A stretch of DNA of 64,000 nucleotides from positions 61,320-125,319 of the forward strand of contig CALFUN010000004.1 of assembly GCA_937929915.1 (NCBI GenBank), written 5' to 3'. The DNA is from an uncultured Caulobacterales bacterium (GTDB lineage: Bacteria > Pseudomonadota > Alphaproteobacteria > Caulobacterales > Maricaulaceae). Numbering within the stretch: position 1 is the stretch's first letter; each line of letters opens with the position of its first letter. A program made the position numbers and the translations under genes. The notes beneath the pieces are model-generated. The model was given only the letters and a program-made list of their open reading frames with translations, did no database searches and had not been told where the DNA came from. Positions 46,166-56,320 of the stretch are shown here, piece after piece.

Positions 46166-48709
46166 TTAGAACCTCGTACGGGTTGTGAATTGGAAAGATT
46201 GCCGATCATCAAAGGCAACTTCTCTGATGGGTTTTGTAAAGTCGAAACGGATTGGGCCAAATGGGCTTTCCCAGAATACGCTGGCTCCAATGATAGAGCG
46301 CAGGCTCAAATCATCAGCGGTGCGTTGGCAAATCACACCTGATAAGGTGACACCTTCACACGATTCGCCAGCCGTTAGCCCAGATGTACCTGGGTCAAGA
46401 ATGATATTAAAGGTTTGGTCTTCATCCAGAAAACCAACTGTACCGGCTTCCGCCCATAAGCTACCTGTGAGCTGCGGAACACCAACCGGGAAACTAACTT
46501 CTGCCGTAGCAAGCCCGAAGATATTTCCGCCAAGCGCCTGTCCGCGGCCATCAATACCATTAACGAGCGTATCGCCTGTATCTGCATTAAACGTTAATGT
46601 ACGCGGCCCAATACCCGCATTATCAAAGCCGCGGAAATCAAAGCTGCCTTTGAAAAAACGGTCATTGACGGTCACAGAATCGCCGCCCCAACCACGGATA
46701 TAACCGCCTAATAAACGCAAGCTAGAAATCACACCCGGATATAAGCCGCGGTAGAAATTCGCTTCGGCGTCTGTTCTTAAATATCTAACATCACCGCCAA
46801 TCCCCGCAAGCTGTTGACCAAATGTGAAATCAAAACCGCGCGTTGGCGTGATCGGATCATTTTTATTATTCCAAGTAAAATTATACCCTAAAATTGATGA
46901 TAACCGACCATTGGCTTGCTCACATAATGAGAGCAGTTGAATATTTTGCGCCGCAACTGGACCGCCTGAGCCTGCGGCGCCAAGAATGGCATCACATTGC
47001 GCTTCTTGCGGGAAGTTAAGCTCTTGCTGGCGCAGAGAATAATTGGCCGTAAAGAAGGTATTTTCTGTCAGACGGAACCCCAAGGCCACCTGACCCCCTG
47101 TACTTGATTGTCTAAATCCAGCCTCTTGAATGAAGTCAATTTCAGAATCAAAGAGCGAGACACTGGCTGATAGTTCACGCCCTAAAAACCGCGGCTCCCC
47201 GAAGCTCAGATTCACATTTCGTCTATTTTGGCTAAAGGCAACACTTAGGCCTAAGCTTTGGCCACGGCCGCGCAAATTACGTTGCGAGATAGAAAAATCT
47301 AATAGAAAAGCATCGCGCGATGAAAAGCCTGCCGAGAATGACAACTCACCCGTTGGCTGCTCTGTAACTTTAACTTCAACAATCGCTTTATCAGGCGCAC
47401 TCCCAATCGTTTCGGTGATTTCAACATCTTCAAAAAACCGAAGTTGCCGAACGCGGTTACGCGACGCATTTAGCAAAACACGGTTAAAGGCGTCCCCTTC
47501 AACAAGCTCTAATTGGCGGCGAATAACATAATCCAGAGTTGTTACATTACCGACAATATCAATACGTTCAACATAGGTACGCGGCCCCTCAACGATGTTA
47601 AAGACAATATCAACCGTCTTATCCGCACGGTTATTTCGCGGACGTGGTTGAATATCCACAAAGGCATAACCCGCAGTTCCCGTGAAAAAGTTCAGATTAT
47701 CAATCGCATCTTCAACTTTACTGGCATTATATATATCGCCCGATTTTATGGGTAATGCAGCCTCTAATAAGGCGGTATCAAGGCCGTCAAGATCGGCATC
47801 TACAGTGACCTCGCCCCAGCGATATTCAGCGCCTTCGTCCATTGTAAAGGTAATGTAAAAATCTTCTTGGTCAGGCGTTAACTCTGCAACCGCAGACACA
47901 ACTCTGAAATCGGCAAATCCGCGATCTGTGTAAAATGTACGTAATTGCTCTCTATCAAATTCAAGACGGCCTGGGTCATAATTATCGTTAGAGCTAAATA
48001 TTTTATACCAAGCCGATTGGTCTGTTACGATCTCTTTACGCAAACGGCGATCTGGATATTCGGCATTACCAATGAAGTTAATACGGCGAACGCCTGTGAC
48101 TGGCCCTTCGGTAATTTCAAAAATAAGATCAATACGGTTTTGTGGTTGTTGGACGACTTTCGGCTCAACCGTGGCTGCGAAACGGCCCGCTTGGCGATAA
48201 AGCTCGATGATACGTGTGACATCTTCTTCAACGCTAGAGCGTGTGAAAATCGCGCGAGGTTCTGCGTCAATCTCGTCTGTAATTTTATCAGCTTTTAGGT
48301 TTTTGTTGCCTTCTAGAATCACACGATTGATAATTGGGTTCTCAACGACTTGAATGAGAACATTCCCATCACGCGGATCAATAGCTACATCGGCAAAAAG
48401 CCCTGTTTGGAACAATGTCTTAATAGAGCTATCAATCCGAACTTCACTGTAAGGATCGCCTGGCGCAAATAAAAGATATGATGCGACCGTATTTGGCTCA
48501 ATGCGCTGCGTACCCACAACATTTATAGAGCGGATGATCGTTGGCGGGGCTTGCGGGGCAGCAGCAGGCGGCGTAGCTGCGGCTGGCGGGGCATCTTGCG
48601 CCGCGGCAGGCAAAGCTACACTCGTAAAGGCAACAACCATAATGGCCGTCAAACAGGCCATTAGCCAGAATCGCATTCTCATTACCATAAGTGTCAAATT
48701 CGTTCCCAT
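46166..48709 (-). CDS. bamA: Outer membrane protein assembly factor BamA
   Basis: BamA is the Omp85 core of the BAM complex that folds beta-barrels into the outer membrane. The 847-residue protein has a signal peptide (hydrophobic WLMACLTAIMVVAFTSVALPAAAQ), an Ala/Pro linker, five POTRA domains over about 58-430 (starting IIRSINVVGTQRIEPNTV), and a 16-strand barrel ending in the C-terminal signature FQFTTRTRF. Barrel motif VRGF appears as DFRGFDNAGIGPR. ATGs at codons 8, 10 and 12 are alternative starts. It lies between rseP and skp. Confidence 0.96.
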   Translation of the reverse strand: MGTNLTLMVMRMRFWLMACLTAIMVVAFTSVALPAAAQDAPPAAATPPAAAPQAPPTIIRSINVVGTQRIEPNTVASYLLFAPGDPYSEVRIDSSIKTLFQTGLFADVAIDPRDGNVLIQVVENPIINRVILEGNKNLKADKITDEIDAEPRAIFTRSSVEEDVTRIIELYRQAGRFAATVEPKVVQQPQNRIDLIFEITEGPVTGVRRINFIGNAEYPDRRLRKEIVTDQSAWYKIFSSNDNYDPGRLEFDREQLRTFYTDRGFADFRVVSAVAELTPDQEDFYITFTMDEGAEYRWGEVTVDADLDGLDTALLEAALPIKSGDIYNASKVEDAIDNLNFFTGTAGYAFVDIQPRPRNNRADKTVDIVFNIVEGPRTYVERIDIVGNVTTLDYVIRRQLELVEGDAFNRVLLNASRNRVRQLRFFEDVEITETIGSAPDKAIVEVKVTEQPTGELSFSAGFSSRDAFLLDFSISQRNLRGRGQSLGLSVAFSQNRRNVNLSFGEPRFLGRELSASVSLFDSEIDFIQEAGFRQSSTGGQVALGFRLTENTFFTANYSLRQQELNFPQEAQCDAILGAAGSGGPVAAQNIQLLSLCEQANGRLSSILGYNFTWNNKNDPITPTRGFDFTFGQQLAGIGGDVRYLRTDAEANFYRGLYPGVISSLRLLGGYIRGWGGDSVTVNDRFFKGSFDFRGFDNAGIGPRTLTFNADTGDTLVNGIDGRGQALGGNIFGLATAEVSFPVGVPQLTGSLWAEAGTVGFLDEDQTFNIILDPGTSGLTAGESCEGVTLSGVICQRTADDLSLRSIIGASVFWESPFGPIRFDFTKPIREVAFDDRQSFQFTTRTRF

Positions 48710-48720
48710 AAGACGTCCAT

Positions 48721-49911
48721 TTAGGAGAAGAAGCTACTCACATAGCCAATATCGTTGATTGTCAACACGACGAAAAGCGCCAGCAATACAGCAAACCCCA
48801 TTCGAAACCCCAACTCCTGCTTTTTTTGACTCAACGGACGACCCGCTATCGCTTCATAGCCGTAGTATAGCAAATGTCCACCGTCCAAGACTGGAATTGG
48901 CATTAAATTTGCGACACCTAACGCAATTGAAATGGAAGCCGCCAGCAAGGCAAGACGGGTTATTAAAGCTTTCACACGCGCAGAAACTGGCGCGTCAGCA
49001 TTGGCAACATCTACCGCCGATTTTCCAGTTATAGCTGCAATCCGCACAACACTTCCGAGTTGTTTTGTATCTTCCTTCCCTGTGAAGATACGCTTTAAAA
49101 GCGTCCCCGTGCTTGAAATGGTTGACCCAACTTCAGAAATACCAAATCCGACCGCCTCAACAGGGTTATATTTTTTATAGACAACCGAGCGTGATGTATC
49201 ACTGCCAAGTCCAACGCGCCCGACTTTGGCTTTACCCCCAACAAAATCGCGTTGTTCGGTTTTCTCTGGCTTGACGATTAAAGTTATCTCGCGCCCATCA
49301 CGCAAGACAACGGCTTCAATATCTGTCCCGCTTCGTAATTGTACATGGCGTTGCACATTAATGAAATAAGGCGTCGCCTTGCCATCCATGCTTAGAATTT
49401 TATCGCCAACTTGAAACCCAGCCGCCGCCGCAGGTGTATTGGGCGACACGCTCCCAATATAGGTTTCTATGCGCTGCGAACCGACAGCCATGCCAAGGGC
49501 TGCAAAGATAAAAACTGCCAATATAAAATTGGCAACTGGCCCCGCCAAAACAACTAATGCGCGTTGCCATAAAGGTTTAAAATGGAAAATATCAGAGACA
49601 TCACGCCCCTCTTCGCTCATACCCGCTTTAATCGCTTCAAGCTGCTCCGTATCAGGATTACTCGCCGCGCCCGCATCACCTGCAAATTTCACATAGCCGC
49701 CGAGTGGTATACGAGAAATTGACCACTTCACGCCCGCTTTGCTTGTCCAAGCAATAATCGGTTTCCCAAAACCAATAGAAAACTTCTCGACAGAGACTTT
49801 AAAAAAGCGCGCAACAGAATAATGCCCAAGTTCGTGAAAGAAAATGAGAAAGGACAAGACAAGCACAAAACTTGAAACAAAAAGCACTGTATTTAACAGC
49901 CCAAGCAGCAT
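48721..49911 (-). CDS. rseP: Site-2 metalloprotease RseP
   Basis: RseP cleaves transmembrane segments of anti-sigma factors and signal peptide remnants within the inner membrane. The 396-residue protein has the zinc motif HELGH (residues 26-30), a PDZ domain at about 150-225 (AAAGFQVGDKILSMDG) and the second active-site motif LDGGHLL near 340. Only one PDZ is clear, as in many alphaproteobacterial forms. It is upstream of bamA with 11 bases between. Confidence 0.95.
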   Translation of the reverse strand: MLLGLLNTVLFVSSFVLVLSFLIFFHELGHYSVARFFKVSVEKFSIGFGKPIIAWTSKAGVKWSISRIPLGGYVKFAGDAGAASNPDTEQLEAIKAGMSEEGRDVSDIFHFKPLWQRALVVLAGPVANFILAVFIFAALGMAVGSQRIETYIGSVSPNTPAAAAGFQVGDKILSMDGKATPYFINVQRHVQLRSGTDIEAVVLRDGREITLIVKPEKTEQRDFVGGKAKVGRVGLGSDTSRSVVYKKYNPVEAVGFGISEVGSTISSTGTLLKRIFTGKEDTKQLGSVVRIAAITGKSAVDVANADAPVSARVKALITRLALLAASISIALGVANLMPIPVLDGGHLLYYGYEAIAGRPLSQKKQELGFRMGFAVLLALFVVLTINDIGYVSSFFS

Positions 49912-49973
49912 AGATTATAAATCCCTTTAATTTAACAGATAGTGTGTGCCTGCTTTTCCGCAGCCTTACAAGT

Positions 49974-51152
49974 TTACAATGCTGTCATGTACAGTATTTC
50001 ACGGCTTATCTCGCGAGCTGCCTGATCGACTGCAACCACCATTTCAACAGTTTTAGGCGCTTGCAAGAATGCCTTATCTGCAGCGGCTTTTTCAAGTGTT
50101 TGTTCGACACTCCGTGCAATATCTAAAAACGCGATTTGGCCATCTAAAAACGCAGCAACCGCAATTTCATTCGCCGCATTTAAGACGGTCGGCGCTTGCC
50201 CGCCTGTTTCAAGAGCTTGGCGCGCCAGGCGTAAAGCAGGGAATTTTCCTGTATCAGGTTCAAAAAAAGTAAGTCCTGAAAGTTTAGCAAAATCAAGACG
50301 TTGCACGGGGGCATTAATTCGCTTAGGCCACCCCATCGCATAAGCAATAGGCGTGCGCATATCTGGCGACCCAAGCTGAGCCAGTACAGACCCATCAATA
50401 TATTCTACCATAGAATGAATGATAGATTGCGGATGAACAATCACATCAATATCGGAAGATGGACGATCAAATAGATAGCTAGCCTCAATAAGTTCTAAGC
50501 CCTTATTCATCAAAGTTGCACTATCAATCGTTATCTTTGCACCCATGCTCCAGACGGGATGATTTAACGCATTTTCGCGCGTCACACTTTTTAGCTGTTC
50601 ATGGCTATGTTCACGAAACGGCCCGCCGCTAGCGGTAAGAATCAGGCGACGAACGCCTGCGGGCTGGTCTGATTCTAAAACTTGGAAAATCGCATTATGC
50701 TCTGAATCAACTGGCAGCAATGTCGCGCCATGTGCCTTGACGTTTGCCATGAACGTTTCGCCCGCACAGACAAGACATTCTTTATTAGCAAGGCCAATAT
50801 GATTACCTTGCTGAACCGCTGCCAAGGTCGGCTCTAGCCCCGCTGCGCCAATAATTGCAGCCATTGTAAAATCGGCAGGACGCGAGGCTGCCTCTATTAA
50901 GGCTTGCGGGCCAACGCCCATTTCAATGCCTGTGCCTGATAATAACCTCTTAAGGTCCCCCGCTTTTTCGGGATTAGCCAAAGCCACAAAATCGGCTTTG
51001 AATTTCACCGCCTGAGCGGCCAACTTCTCAGCATTATTATTCGCCGTTAAAGCCACAACTTTATATGTACCAGCCTGCGCGCGCGCAAGAATATCTAAAG
51101 TGCTATCGCCTATGGAGCCCGTAGAGCCCAAAATCGTAATTGTTTTTGTCAT
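49974..51152 (-). CDS. dxr: 1-deoxy-D-xylulose 5-phosphate reductoisomerase
   Basis: Dxr makes 2-C-methylerythritol 4-phosphate, the committed step of the MEP isoprenoid pathway, which feeds UppS in the same cluster. The 392-residue protein has the NADPH motif ILGSTGSIGDSTLDIL, GLANKECLVCAG, the metal site PVDSEHNAIFQ, ASGGPFREHS, and TIDSATLMNKGLELIEA. Length and motifs are normal. Confidence 0.97.
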   Translation of the reverse strand: MTKTITILGSTGSIGDSTLDILARAQAGTYKVVALTANNNAEKLAAQAVKFKADFVALANPEKAGDLKRLLSGTGIEMGVGPQALIEAASRPADFTMAAIIGAAGLEPTLAAVQQGNHIGLANKECLVCAGETFMANVKAHGATLLPVDSEHNAIFQVLESDQPAGVRRLILTASGGPFREHSHEQLKSVTRENALNHPVWSMGAKITIDSATLMNKGLELIEASYLFDRPSSDIDVIVHPQSIIHSMVEYIDGSVLAQLGSPDMRTPIAYAMGWPKRINAPVQRLDFAKLSGLTFFEPDTGKFPALRLARQALETGGQAPTVLNAANEIAVAAFLDGQIAFLDIARSVEQTLEKAAADKAFLQAPKTVEMVVAVDQAAREISREILYMTAL

Positions 51153-51158
51153 AACTGC

Positions 51159-52004
51159 TTAAAGTGGCCAAATGTTTGGGAGCATGTAAAGCAAGACAGC
51201 CGCTCCGACAACTGCCATCATCAAACTATCCAGACGATCCAGTAAGCCGCCATGGCCCGGTAACACACCGCCGCTATCTTTGACATCCAACCGGCGTTTG
51301 AGCGCGCTTTCGAGTAAATCACCCAAGACCGATAAAATGACAATCGGGGCGGCGAGTAAAGCTCCATAAATCGGCAAAAGTCCTATAACCGCAGCAGACA
51401 CCGCGCCAATAATAAGCGCAAAGAGAAAGCCTGAAATTGCGCCTGACCATGTTTTATTCGGAGATAATGTTGGAGCTAACTTTTTACCCTTAAAATAAGA
51501 GCCGCCAAAATATGCGCCAACATCTGCGGCGACGACACACAGAATAATAAATATCAACAGAGAAAAGCCGCGAGTTGCAAACCCTGTCTCGGTACCGCGC
51601 AACATAATCATAATGAAAGACGGAATGAGAATATATAAAACACCCAGACCAGACCATAAGACCCCCCCACGGCGCAAACGGTTAAATCCTGCGCAAATCG
51701 CGGTTATCACAACGGCGAATCCTGCCAAGCTATGTTGGCCTTGCATAATATAGGTCACGCCTATAATTAGGCCTATAATCGGAATAATATATGCCAAAAA
51801 ATTAGGCTCTGGGTCAGACATGCGTACCCATTCATACAACATGCGTCCGCTAAATATTGCGATCAACACAGCCCATACCCAACCGCCGAAATAAAGCGGT
51901 ACAATACATATTACAGATAATATTAAGCCCGTAACGGCGCGTAAACCGAGGTTTTTCCACGTCTTTTTCTGTGGCGGCACAACAGGTAGATTATGAGCCG
52001 ACAT
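51159..52004 (-). CDS. cdsA: Phosphatidate cytidylyltransferase
   Basis: CdsA makes CDP-diacylglycerol from phosphatidate and CTP, the branch point for phospholipids. From the ATG at 52004 the protein has 281 residues with about 7-8 membrane segments and the family signature SALKRRLDVKDSGGVLPGHG plus DRLDS. A longer frame reaching 52196 overlaps uppS and lacks similarity, so it is rejected. It starts 4 bases after uppS. Confidence 0.95.
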   Translation of the reverse strand: MSAHNLPVVPPQKKTWKNLGLRAVTGLILSVICIVPLYFGGWVWAVLIAIFSGRMLYEWVRMSDPEPNFLAYIIPIIGLIIGVTYIMQGQHSLAGFAVVITAICAGFNRLRRGGVLWSGLGVLYILIPSFIMIMLRGTETGFATRGFSLLIFIILCVVAADVGAYFGGSYFKGKKLAPTLSPNKTWSGAISGFLFALIIGAVSAAVIGLLPIYGALLAAPIVILSVLGDLLESALKRRLDVKDSGGVLPGHGGLLDRLDSLMMAVVGAAVLLYMLPNIWPL

Positions 52005-52008
52005 AAAC

Positions 52009-52737
52009 TTATGCCACTTCAGAGGTTGCGATATTACCAAATCTTCTATCCCGAGATTGGTATTGTGCAATCGCGCTACGTAAATCTTCACGTGAAAAAT
52101 CAGGCCATAGTACGTCTGTAAAAACAAATTCGGCATAGGCGGTTTGCCAAAGCAGGAAATTACTAATCCGCCGCTCCCCGCTTGTGCGAATGACAAGATC
52201 GGGATCAGGCAAACCTGCCGTATCTAAATATTTTTCAAATTCACCTTCATCAAGCCTATTTAAATCCGCGCCATCTTTTGCAGCTCGGTTCACAGCTCTA
52301 ACAATTTCATCGCGTCCGCCATAATTAAACGCAATATTTAGTGAAAATGTATCATTATCTTTTGTTCTATATTCAACCTTATCGATAATTTCCAATATAT
52401 CATCCGATAAGCCCGTCCGCGATCCTAATATTCGCACGCGCACATGATTGGCGTGAAGTTTTTCCAAATCGCTTTCAACATATTGCTTTAAAAGACTTAA
52501 TAAAGCTGAGATTTCGGCCTTAGGACGTGTCCAATTTTCTGTTGAAAAACTGTAAAGCGTGAGGCACTTCACGCCAATCTCTGACGCGTCCTCAACAATA
52601 CGGCGTACCGTTTCCACACCTTTTTGATGTCCAAAGATTCGCGGCCGATGACGCGCCCTCGCCCAGCGGCCATTACCATCCATGATAATCGCAATATGCG
52701 CTGGAAATTCGCGCGAATATGTCGGCGTGCTGCTCAT
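52009..52737 (-). CDS. uppS: Undecaprenyl diphosphate synthase
   Basis: UppS condenses eight isopentenyl units onto FPP to build the C55 carrier for peptidoglycan and LPS. The 242-residue cis-prenyltransferase has the catalytic Asp20 in HIAIIMDGNGRWA, then GHQKGVETVRRIV, YSFSTENWTRP, and the C-terminal DLVIRTSGERRISNFLLWQTAYAEF. It begins immediately after the frr stop. Confidence 0.97.
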   Translation of the reverse strand: MSSTPTYSREFPAHIAIIMDGNGRWARARHRPRIFGHQKGVETVRRIVEDASEIGVKCLTLYSFSTENWTRPKAEISALLSLLKQYVESDLEKLHANHVRVRILGSRTGLSDDILEIIDKVEYRTKDNDTFSLNIAFNYGGRDEIVRAVNRAAKDGADLNRLDEGEFEKYLDTAGLPDPDLVIRTSGERRISNFLLWQTAYAEFVFTDVLWPDFSREDLRSAIAQYQSRDRRFGNIATSEVA

Positions 52738-53298
52738 TTAAACCTGCATAATCTCCTCAGTTTTCACACCAAGCGCTTTTTCAATATCAGCGATCACAGC
52801 ATCTGTGGCCTTTTGCACATCATTGCTATGCGCTTTTTGCTCATCTTCACTCATATCACCATCTTTTTCCGCTTTTTTGAGCGCGTCCATAGCATCGCGG
52901 CGCACATTACGCACAGCGATCTTTGCATTTTCAGCATAACCACTCGCGACTTTCGCAAGGTCTTTGCGGCGGTCTTCGGTTAAAGGCGGCATCGGAATAC
53001 GAATGCTTAAACCATCCACAATAGGATTAATTCCAAGATTAGATTGTCGTAGCGCTTTTTCAACCGCCGCCACTTGTGTCTTATCCCAAACATTAACCAT
53101 GAGCATACGCGCTTCGGGAACGCTCACAGAGCCGACTTGGTTAAGCGGCACGTCCGAGCCATATGCCGACACGACAACACTATCGAGCAAAGATGCGTTG
53201 GCGCGGCCCGTACGCAAACCGCCAAATTCTCCGCGCAAAGATGTCAGCGCGCCATCCATACGCTTGCGGTAATCTACAAGGTTAAACTCTGCAGCCAT
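52738..53298 (-). CDS. frr: Ribosome recycling factor
   Basis: RRF splits post-termination ribosomes together with EF-G. The 186-residue protein shows LRTGRANASLLDSVVVSAYG, PLNQVGSVSVPEARMLMVNVWD, NPIVDGLSIRIPMPPLTEDRRKDL and RNVRRDAMDALKKAEKDG. An AGGAG sequence precedes the ATG. It lies between pyrH and uppS in the standard order. Confidence 0.97.
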   Translation of the reverse strand: MAAEFNLVDYRKRMDGALTSLRGEFGGLRTGRANASLLDSVVVSAYGSDVPLNQVGSVSVPEARMLMVNVWDKTQVAAVEKALRQSNLGINPIVDGLSIRIPMPPLTEDRRKDLAKVASGYAENAKIAVRNVRRDAMDALKKAEKDGDMSEDEQKAHSNDVQKATDAVIADIEKALGVKTEEIMQV

Positions 53299-53406
53299 TT
53301 GGCTCTCCTATTTTCTTCACGCCCACTTATTTTGGCATATTGACTGAATATGTCTGCACATTTTAGCAGGTATTTCCATGCTTATTTCATACATAGCGGG
53401 ACAAAA

Positions 53407-54126
53407 TTAAGACTGGATTGTGGTGCAAACACCTTGCCCTGCCATAACTTTGTCAAATCCGCCTTTATCATGCAATGAAAAGACGATTATGGGAATATTA
53501 TTTTCACGCATTAAAGTAATCGCGGCCGCGTCCATAACTTTCAAATCATCGGTAAGAACTTTGTGGTAAGTTAATGTCTCATAGCGCGTGGCATTCGAAT
53601 TGGTTTTAGGGTCACTATCATAAACCCCGTCGACTTGGGTGCCTTTAAGTAGCGCATCGCAGTCCATCTCAGCCGCCCGTAATGCTGCGGCTGTATCCGT
53701 TGTGAAATATGGATTACCCGTACCCGCTGCAAAAATTACGACGCGGCTTTTTTCCATGTGCCGGACGGCCCGGCGGCGAATATAAGGCTCGCACACCGTT
53801 GTCATCGGAATGGCAGATTGCACGCGCGTATCAACCCCCATTTGCTCTAACGCGCTTTGCATAGCCAGCGCATTCATCACCGTAGCCAGCATACCCATAT
53901 AATCGGCCGTAGAGCGCTCTATGCCTGACCCTGCGGCGGATAATCCACGAAAGATGTTTCCAGCCCCGATAACAAGTGCAATTTGCAGGCCTTTATTATG
54001 GGCTTCTGCCACTTCGCTCGCAACGCGCGTCACCATTTTTGGATCAATACCGTAGGCTTGCTCCCCCATCAAAGCTTCGCCCGAAATTTTGAGCAATACG
54101 CGTTTATATTGATAGCTATTGGCCAT
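53407..54126 (-). CDS. pyrH: UMP kinase
   Basis: PyrH phosphorylates UMP to UDP for nucleotide and envelope precursor synthesis. From the ATG at 54126 the protein has 239 residues, the usual size; an extension to 54198 is rejected because conserved sequence starts at [15 protein letters not shown]. Further motifs are [15 protein letters not shown] ([13 protein letters not shown]), [14 protein letters not shown] and [17 protein letters not shown]. Confidence 0.97.
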   Translation of the reverse strand: MANSYQYKRVLLKISGEALMGEQAYGIDPKMVTRVASEVAEAHNKGLQIALVIGAGNIFRGLSAAGSGIERSTADYMGMLATVMNALAMQSALEQMGVDTRVQSAIPMTTVCEPYIRRRAVRHMEKSRVVIFAAGTGNPYFTTDTAAALRAAEMDCDALLKGTQVDGVYDSDPKTNSNATRYETLTYHKVLTDDLKVMDAAAITLMRENNIPIIVFSLHDKGGFDKVMAGQGVCTTIQS

Positions 54127-54250
54127 AATGTTCCAGTCCCCAATTCCGCGAGTACGGCCCGTCTTACGATTCCGTTTGCCTCTCATAAAAGATAGCACGC
54201 AGCAATGCTAGGGGCCAAAGGATGATATATCACCTCAAAATAAATTTCAC

Positions 54251-54280
54251 AAAAAAAGCGCCCTTAAAAAGAGCGCTTTT
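54251..54280 (-). terminator. Rho-independent terminator after tsf
   Basis: On the minus strand AAAGCGC (54279-54273) and GCGCTTT (54261-54255) flank an 11-base loop and are followed by a run of seven T. It lies about 45 bases after the tsf stop and separates rpsB-tsf from pyrH-frr. Confidence 0.8.
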
Positions 54281-54322
54281 CATGATTTTTCTTTTGGGCT
54301 TTAAAACCCAGTCGTAACGACT

Positions 54323-55246
54323 TTAAGATCCTGCGACAGCCGCTGCGACTTCGGCAGCGAAATCTTCTTCTTTTTTCTCAATACCATCGCCAACGCCCAT
54401 GCGCACATAACCTGTCATTGTGATGTCTGCGCCAATGGCTTTGGCTTCATCCGCGATGACTTGCTCGATAGAGCGTTCACCATCCATAACAAAGATTTGT
54501 GTCATCAAGACGGATTCTTTGAAGAATTTCACCATACGGCCATCAACCATCTTATCGACAATCGCCGCAGGTTTACCTGATTCAAGCGCTTCGTCGGATA
54601 AAGCTTTACGCTCTTTGGCCACAACATCAGCATCTAGATCTTCAATATTAAGGGCTAGCGGACTTGTCGCGGCGACATGCATCGCAATATTTTTTCCAAG
54701 TGCTGCTAGCTTATCTTTATCACCTGTTGATTCGAGCGCTACAAGCACGCCGATTTTACCCATACCAGGCGCAACAGAATTATGAATATACCCCGCGACA
54801 ACACCGTCTTTCACAGATAGTTTTGCCATGCGGCGGAAGCTCATATTCTCACCAATTTTCGCTACGAGTGAGACGAGATATTCTGTAACAGATTTACCAT
54901 CTTCAATTTCAGCGCCCGCTAAGTCAGCTGTATCAGAGGCGCTTAGAGCTTTATTAGCAATCTTAGCAACAGCCTCTTGGAAGCCTTCATTACGAGCCAC
55001 AAAATCTGTTTCAGAGTTCACTTCAACAAGCGCGCCTGTTGTGCCTTCAGAGGCCACAGCAACAAGACCTTCGGCGGCAATACGGCCTGCTTTTTTATCA
55101 GCCTTGGCAATCCCTTTTGTCCGCAGCCAATCAACGGCTGCATCAATATCGCCGTCACATTCTGTGAGGGCTTTTTTACAATCCATCATGCCTGCTGATG
55201 TCATATCACGCAGGTCTTTCACGAGTTTAGCTGTAATCGCAGCCAT
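54323..55246 (-). CDS. tsf: Elongation factor Ts
   Basis: EF-Ts exchanges GDP for GTP on EF-Tu. The 307-residue protein has the N-terminal LRDMTSAGMMDCKKALTECDGD, the conserved TDFVARNEGFQ, and C-terminal repeats (GMGKIGVLVALES, VLMTQIFVMDGERSIEQV). An AAGGAG site precedes the ATG. It follows rpsB after 111 bases that contain a strong hairpin. Confidence 0.97.
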   Translation of the reverse strand: MAAITAKLVKDLRDMTSAGMMDCKKALTECDGDIDAAVDWLRTKGIAKADKKAGRIAAEGLVAVASEGTTGALVEVNSETDFVARNEGFQEAVAKIANKALSASDTADLAGAEIEDGKSVTEYLVSLVAKIGENMSFRRMAKLSVKDGVVAGYIHNSVAPGMGKIGVLVALESTGDKDKLAALGKNIAMHVAATSPLALNIEDLDADVVAKERKALSDEALESGKPAAIVDKMVDGRMVKFFKESVLMTQIFVMDGERSIEQVIADEAKAIGADITMTGYVRMGVGDGIEKKEEDFAAEVAAAVAGS

Positions 55247-55306
55247 AACACTCTCCTTAAGTTACAATGCCATAGGGCAAATTGTTAAAGACAAAGACTA
55301 ATTGAC

Positions 55307-55329
55307 CCTCTCCCATGAAATGAGAGAGG
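55307..55329 (-). other. Intercistronic hairpin between rpsB and tsf
   Basis: CCTCTC (55307-55312) pairs with GAGAGG (55324-55329), and inside it CAT (55314-55316) pairs with ATG (55320-55322). No U-tract follows. It may give partial termination or processing that sets the S2 to EF-Ts ratio. Confidence 0.5.
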
Positions 55330-55357
55330 ATGACTTGATTTAATTTACAAAAGGCGA

Positions 55358-56197
55358 TTAGCCTTCAGTTGTTGGTGCTGGCTCTGGTGCTGGCTCAGGC
55401 ACAGCTTCAGCGGCTGGAGCTGCTTCGGCAACAGGCGCAGGCTCGGCAATCGCCATTTCTTGTGGTTCAGCCGCCGCGCCAAGGTCAACACCAACGCTAG
55501 CTTGCGCTTCGGTCATACCATCCAAGATCGCATCCGCCATGAGATCGCAATAAAGCTGAATAGCGCGTGTTGCATCATCATTGCCAGGAATTGGCATATC
55601 TGCAGATTCTGGATCACAATTCGAATCAAGAATAGCAACAACAGGAATACCCAGACGGCGGGCTTCTTTAATCGCTATGCCCTCTTTATTTGTATCAATC
55701 ACAAACATCAGATCAGGCTTACCGCCCATATCTTTAATACCGCCAAGCGCCTTGTCGAGTTTTTCAAGTTCGCGCGTAAGCTTTAGGTTTTCCTTCTTTG
55801 TTAAACCTGTTGCCTCACCGCCCTCGCCAAAGATAGTTTCAAGTTCACGCAAACGGGCGATAGATTTAGATACAGTCTGCCAATTTGTTAGCATTCCGCC
55901 AAGCCAGCGGTGATTAACATAATATTGCGCGCAGCGTTTTGCCGATGTTGCAACAGGGTCTGAAGCAGCACGTTTCGTTCCAACAAATAATACGCGGCCG
56001 CCTTTAGCTGCCACATCACGCGCCTGCTTAAGGGCTTGGTGCAGCAAAGGCACAGTTTGCGATAGATCCATAATATGGATATTTGAACGCGCACCAAAAA
56101 TATAAGGTGCCATTTTAGGGTTCCAGCGATGTGTCTGGTGACCAAAGTGAACACCAGCTTCGAGTAGCTGACGCATAGAAAATTCGGGAAGAGCCAT
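55358..56197 (-). CDS. rpsB: 30S ribosomal protein S2
   Basis: S2 is a late-assembling small-subunit protein that docks S1. From the ATG at 56197 (AAGGAG 6-8 bases ahead) the protein has 279 residues; a longer frame to 56275 covers the leader RNA and is rejected. Motifs are [51 protein letters not shown] and [13 protein letters not shown]. The C-terminal 45 residues are an Ala/Glu/Pro-rich extension common in alphaproteobacteria. Confidence 0.97.
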   Translation of the reverse strand: MALPEFSMRQLLEAGVHFGHQTHRWNPKMAPYIFGARSNIHIMDLSQTVPLLHQALKQARDVAAKGGRVLFVGTKRAASDPVATSAKRCAQYYVNHRWLGGMLTNWQTVSKSIARLRELETIFGEGGEATGLTKKENLKLTRELEKLDKALGGIKDMGGKPDLMFVIDTNKEGIAIKEARRLGIPVVAILDSNCDPESADMPIPGNDDATRAIQLYCDLMADAILDGMTEAQASVGVDLGAAAEPQEMAIAEPAPVAEAAPAAEAVPEPAPEPAPTTEG

Positions 56198-56204
56198 TGG
56201 ATAT

Positions 56205-56266
56205 CTCCTTACTTCCGGTTGACCTTTGCATAGGATGTGGAGATCATTTGACTGATCCCACCGGAA
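56205..56266 (-). promoter_or_regulatory. Structured rpsB leader (candidate S2 autoregulatory element)
   Basis: In the 5' UTR, ACCGGAA (56260-56266) and TTCCGGT (56213-56219) pair perfectly at long range. An inner hairpin forms from TGATC (56253-56257) and GATCA (56242-56246). The outer stem closes directly beside the AAGGAG ribosome-binding site, the geometry expected for autogenous control by S2. Confidence 0.45.
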
Positions 56267-56320
56267 TTGAAGCAAGCCTATATGGCAAACCCCAGCACCT
56301 ATGCGCGATTTAATGAGCGC

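Noticed and set aside
47130..47531. 133-aa plus-strand ORF opposite bamA
   Set aside because: It is antisense to the POTRA/barrel coding region, with no family similarity and no ribosome-binding site.
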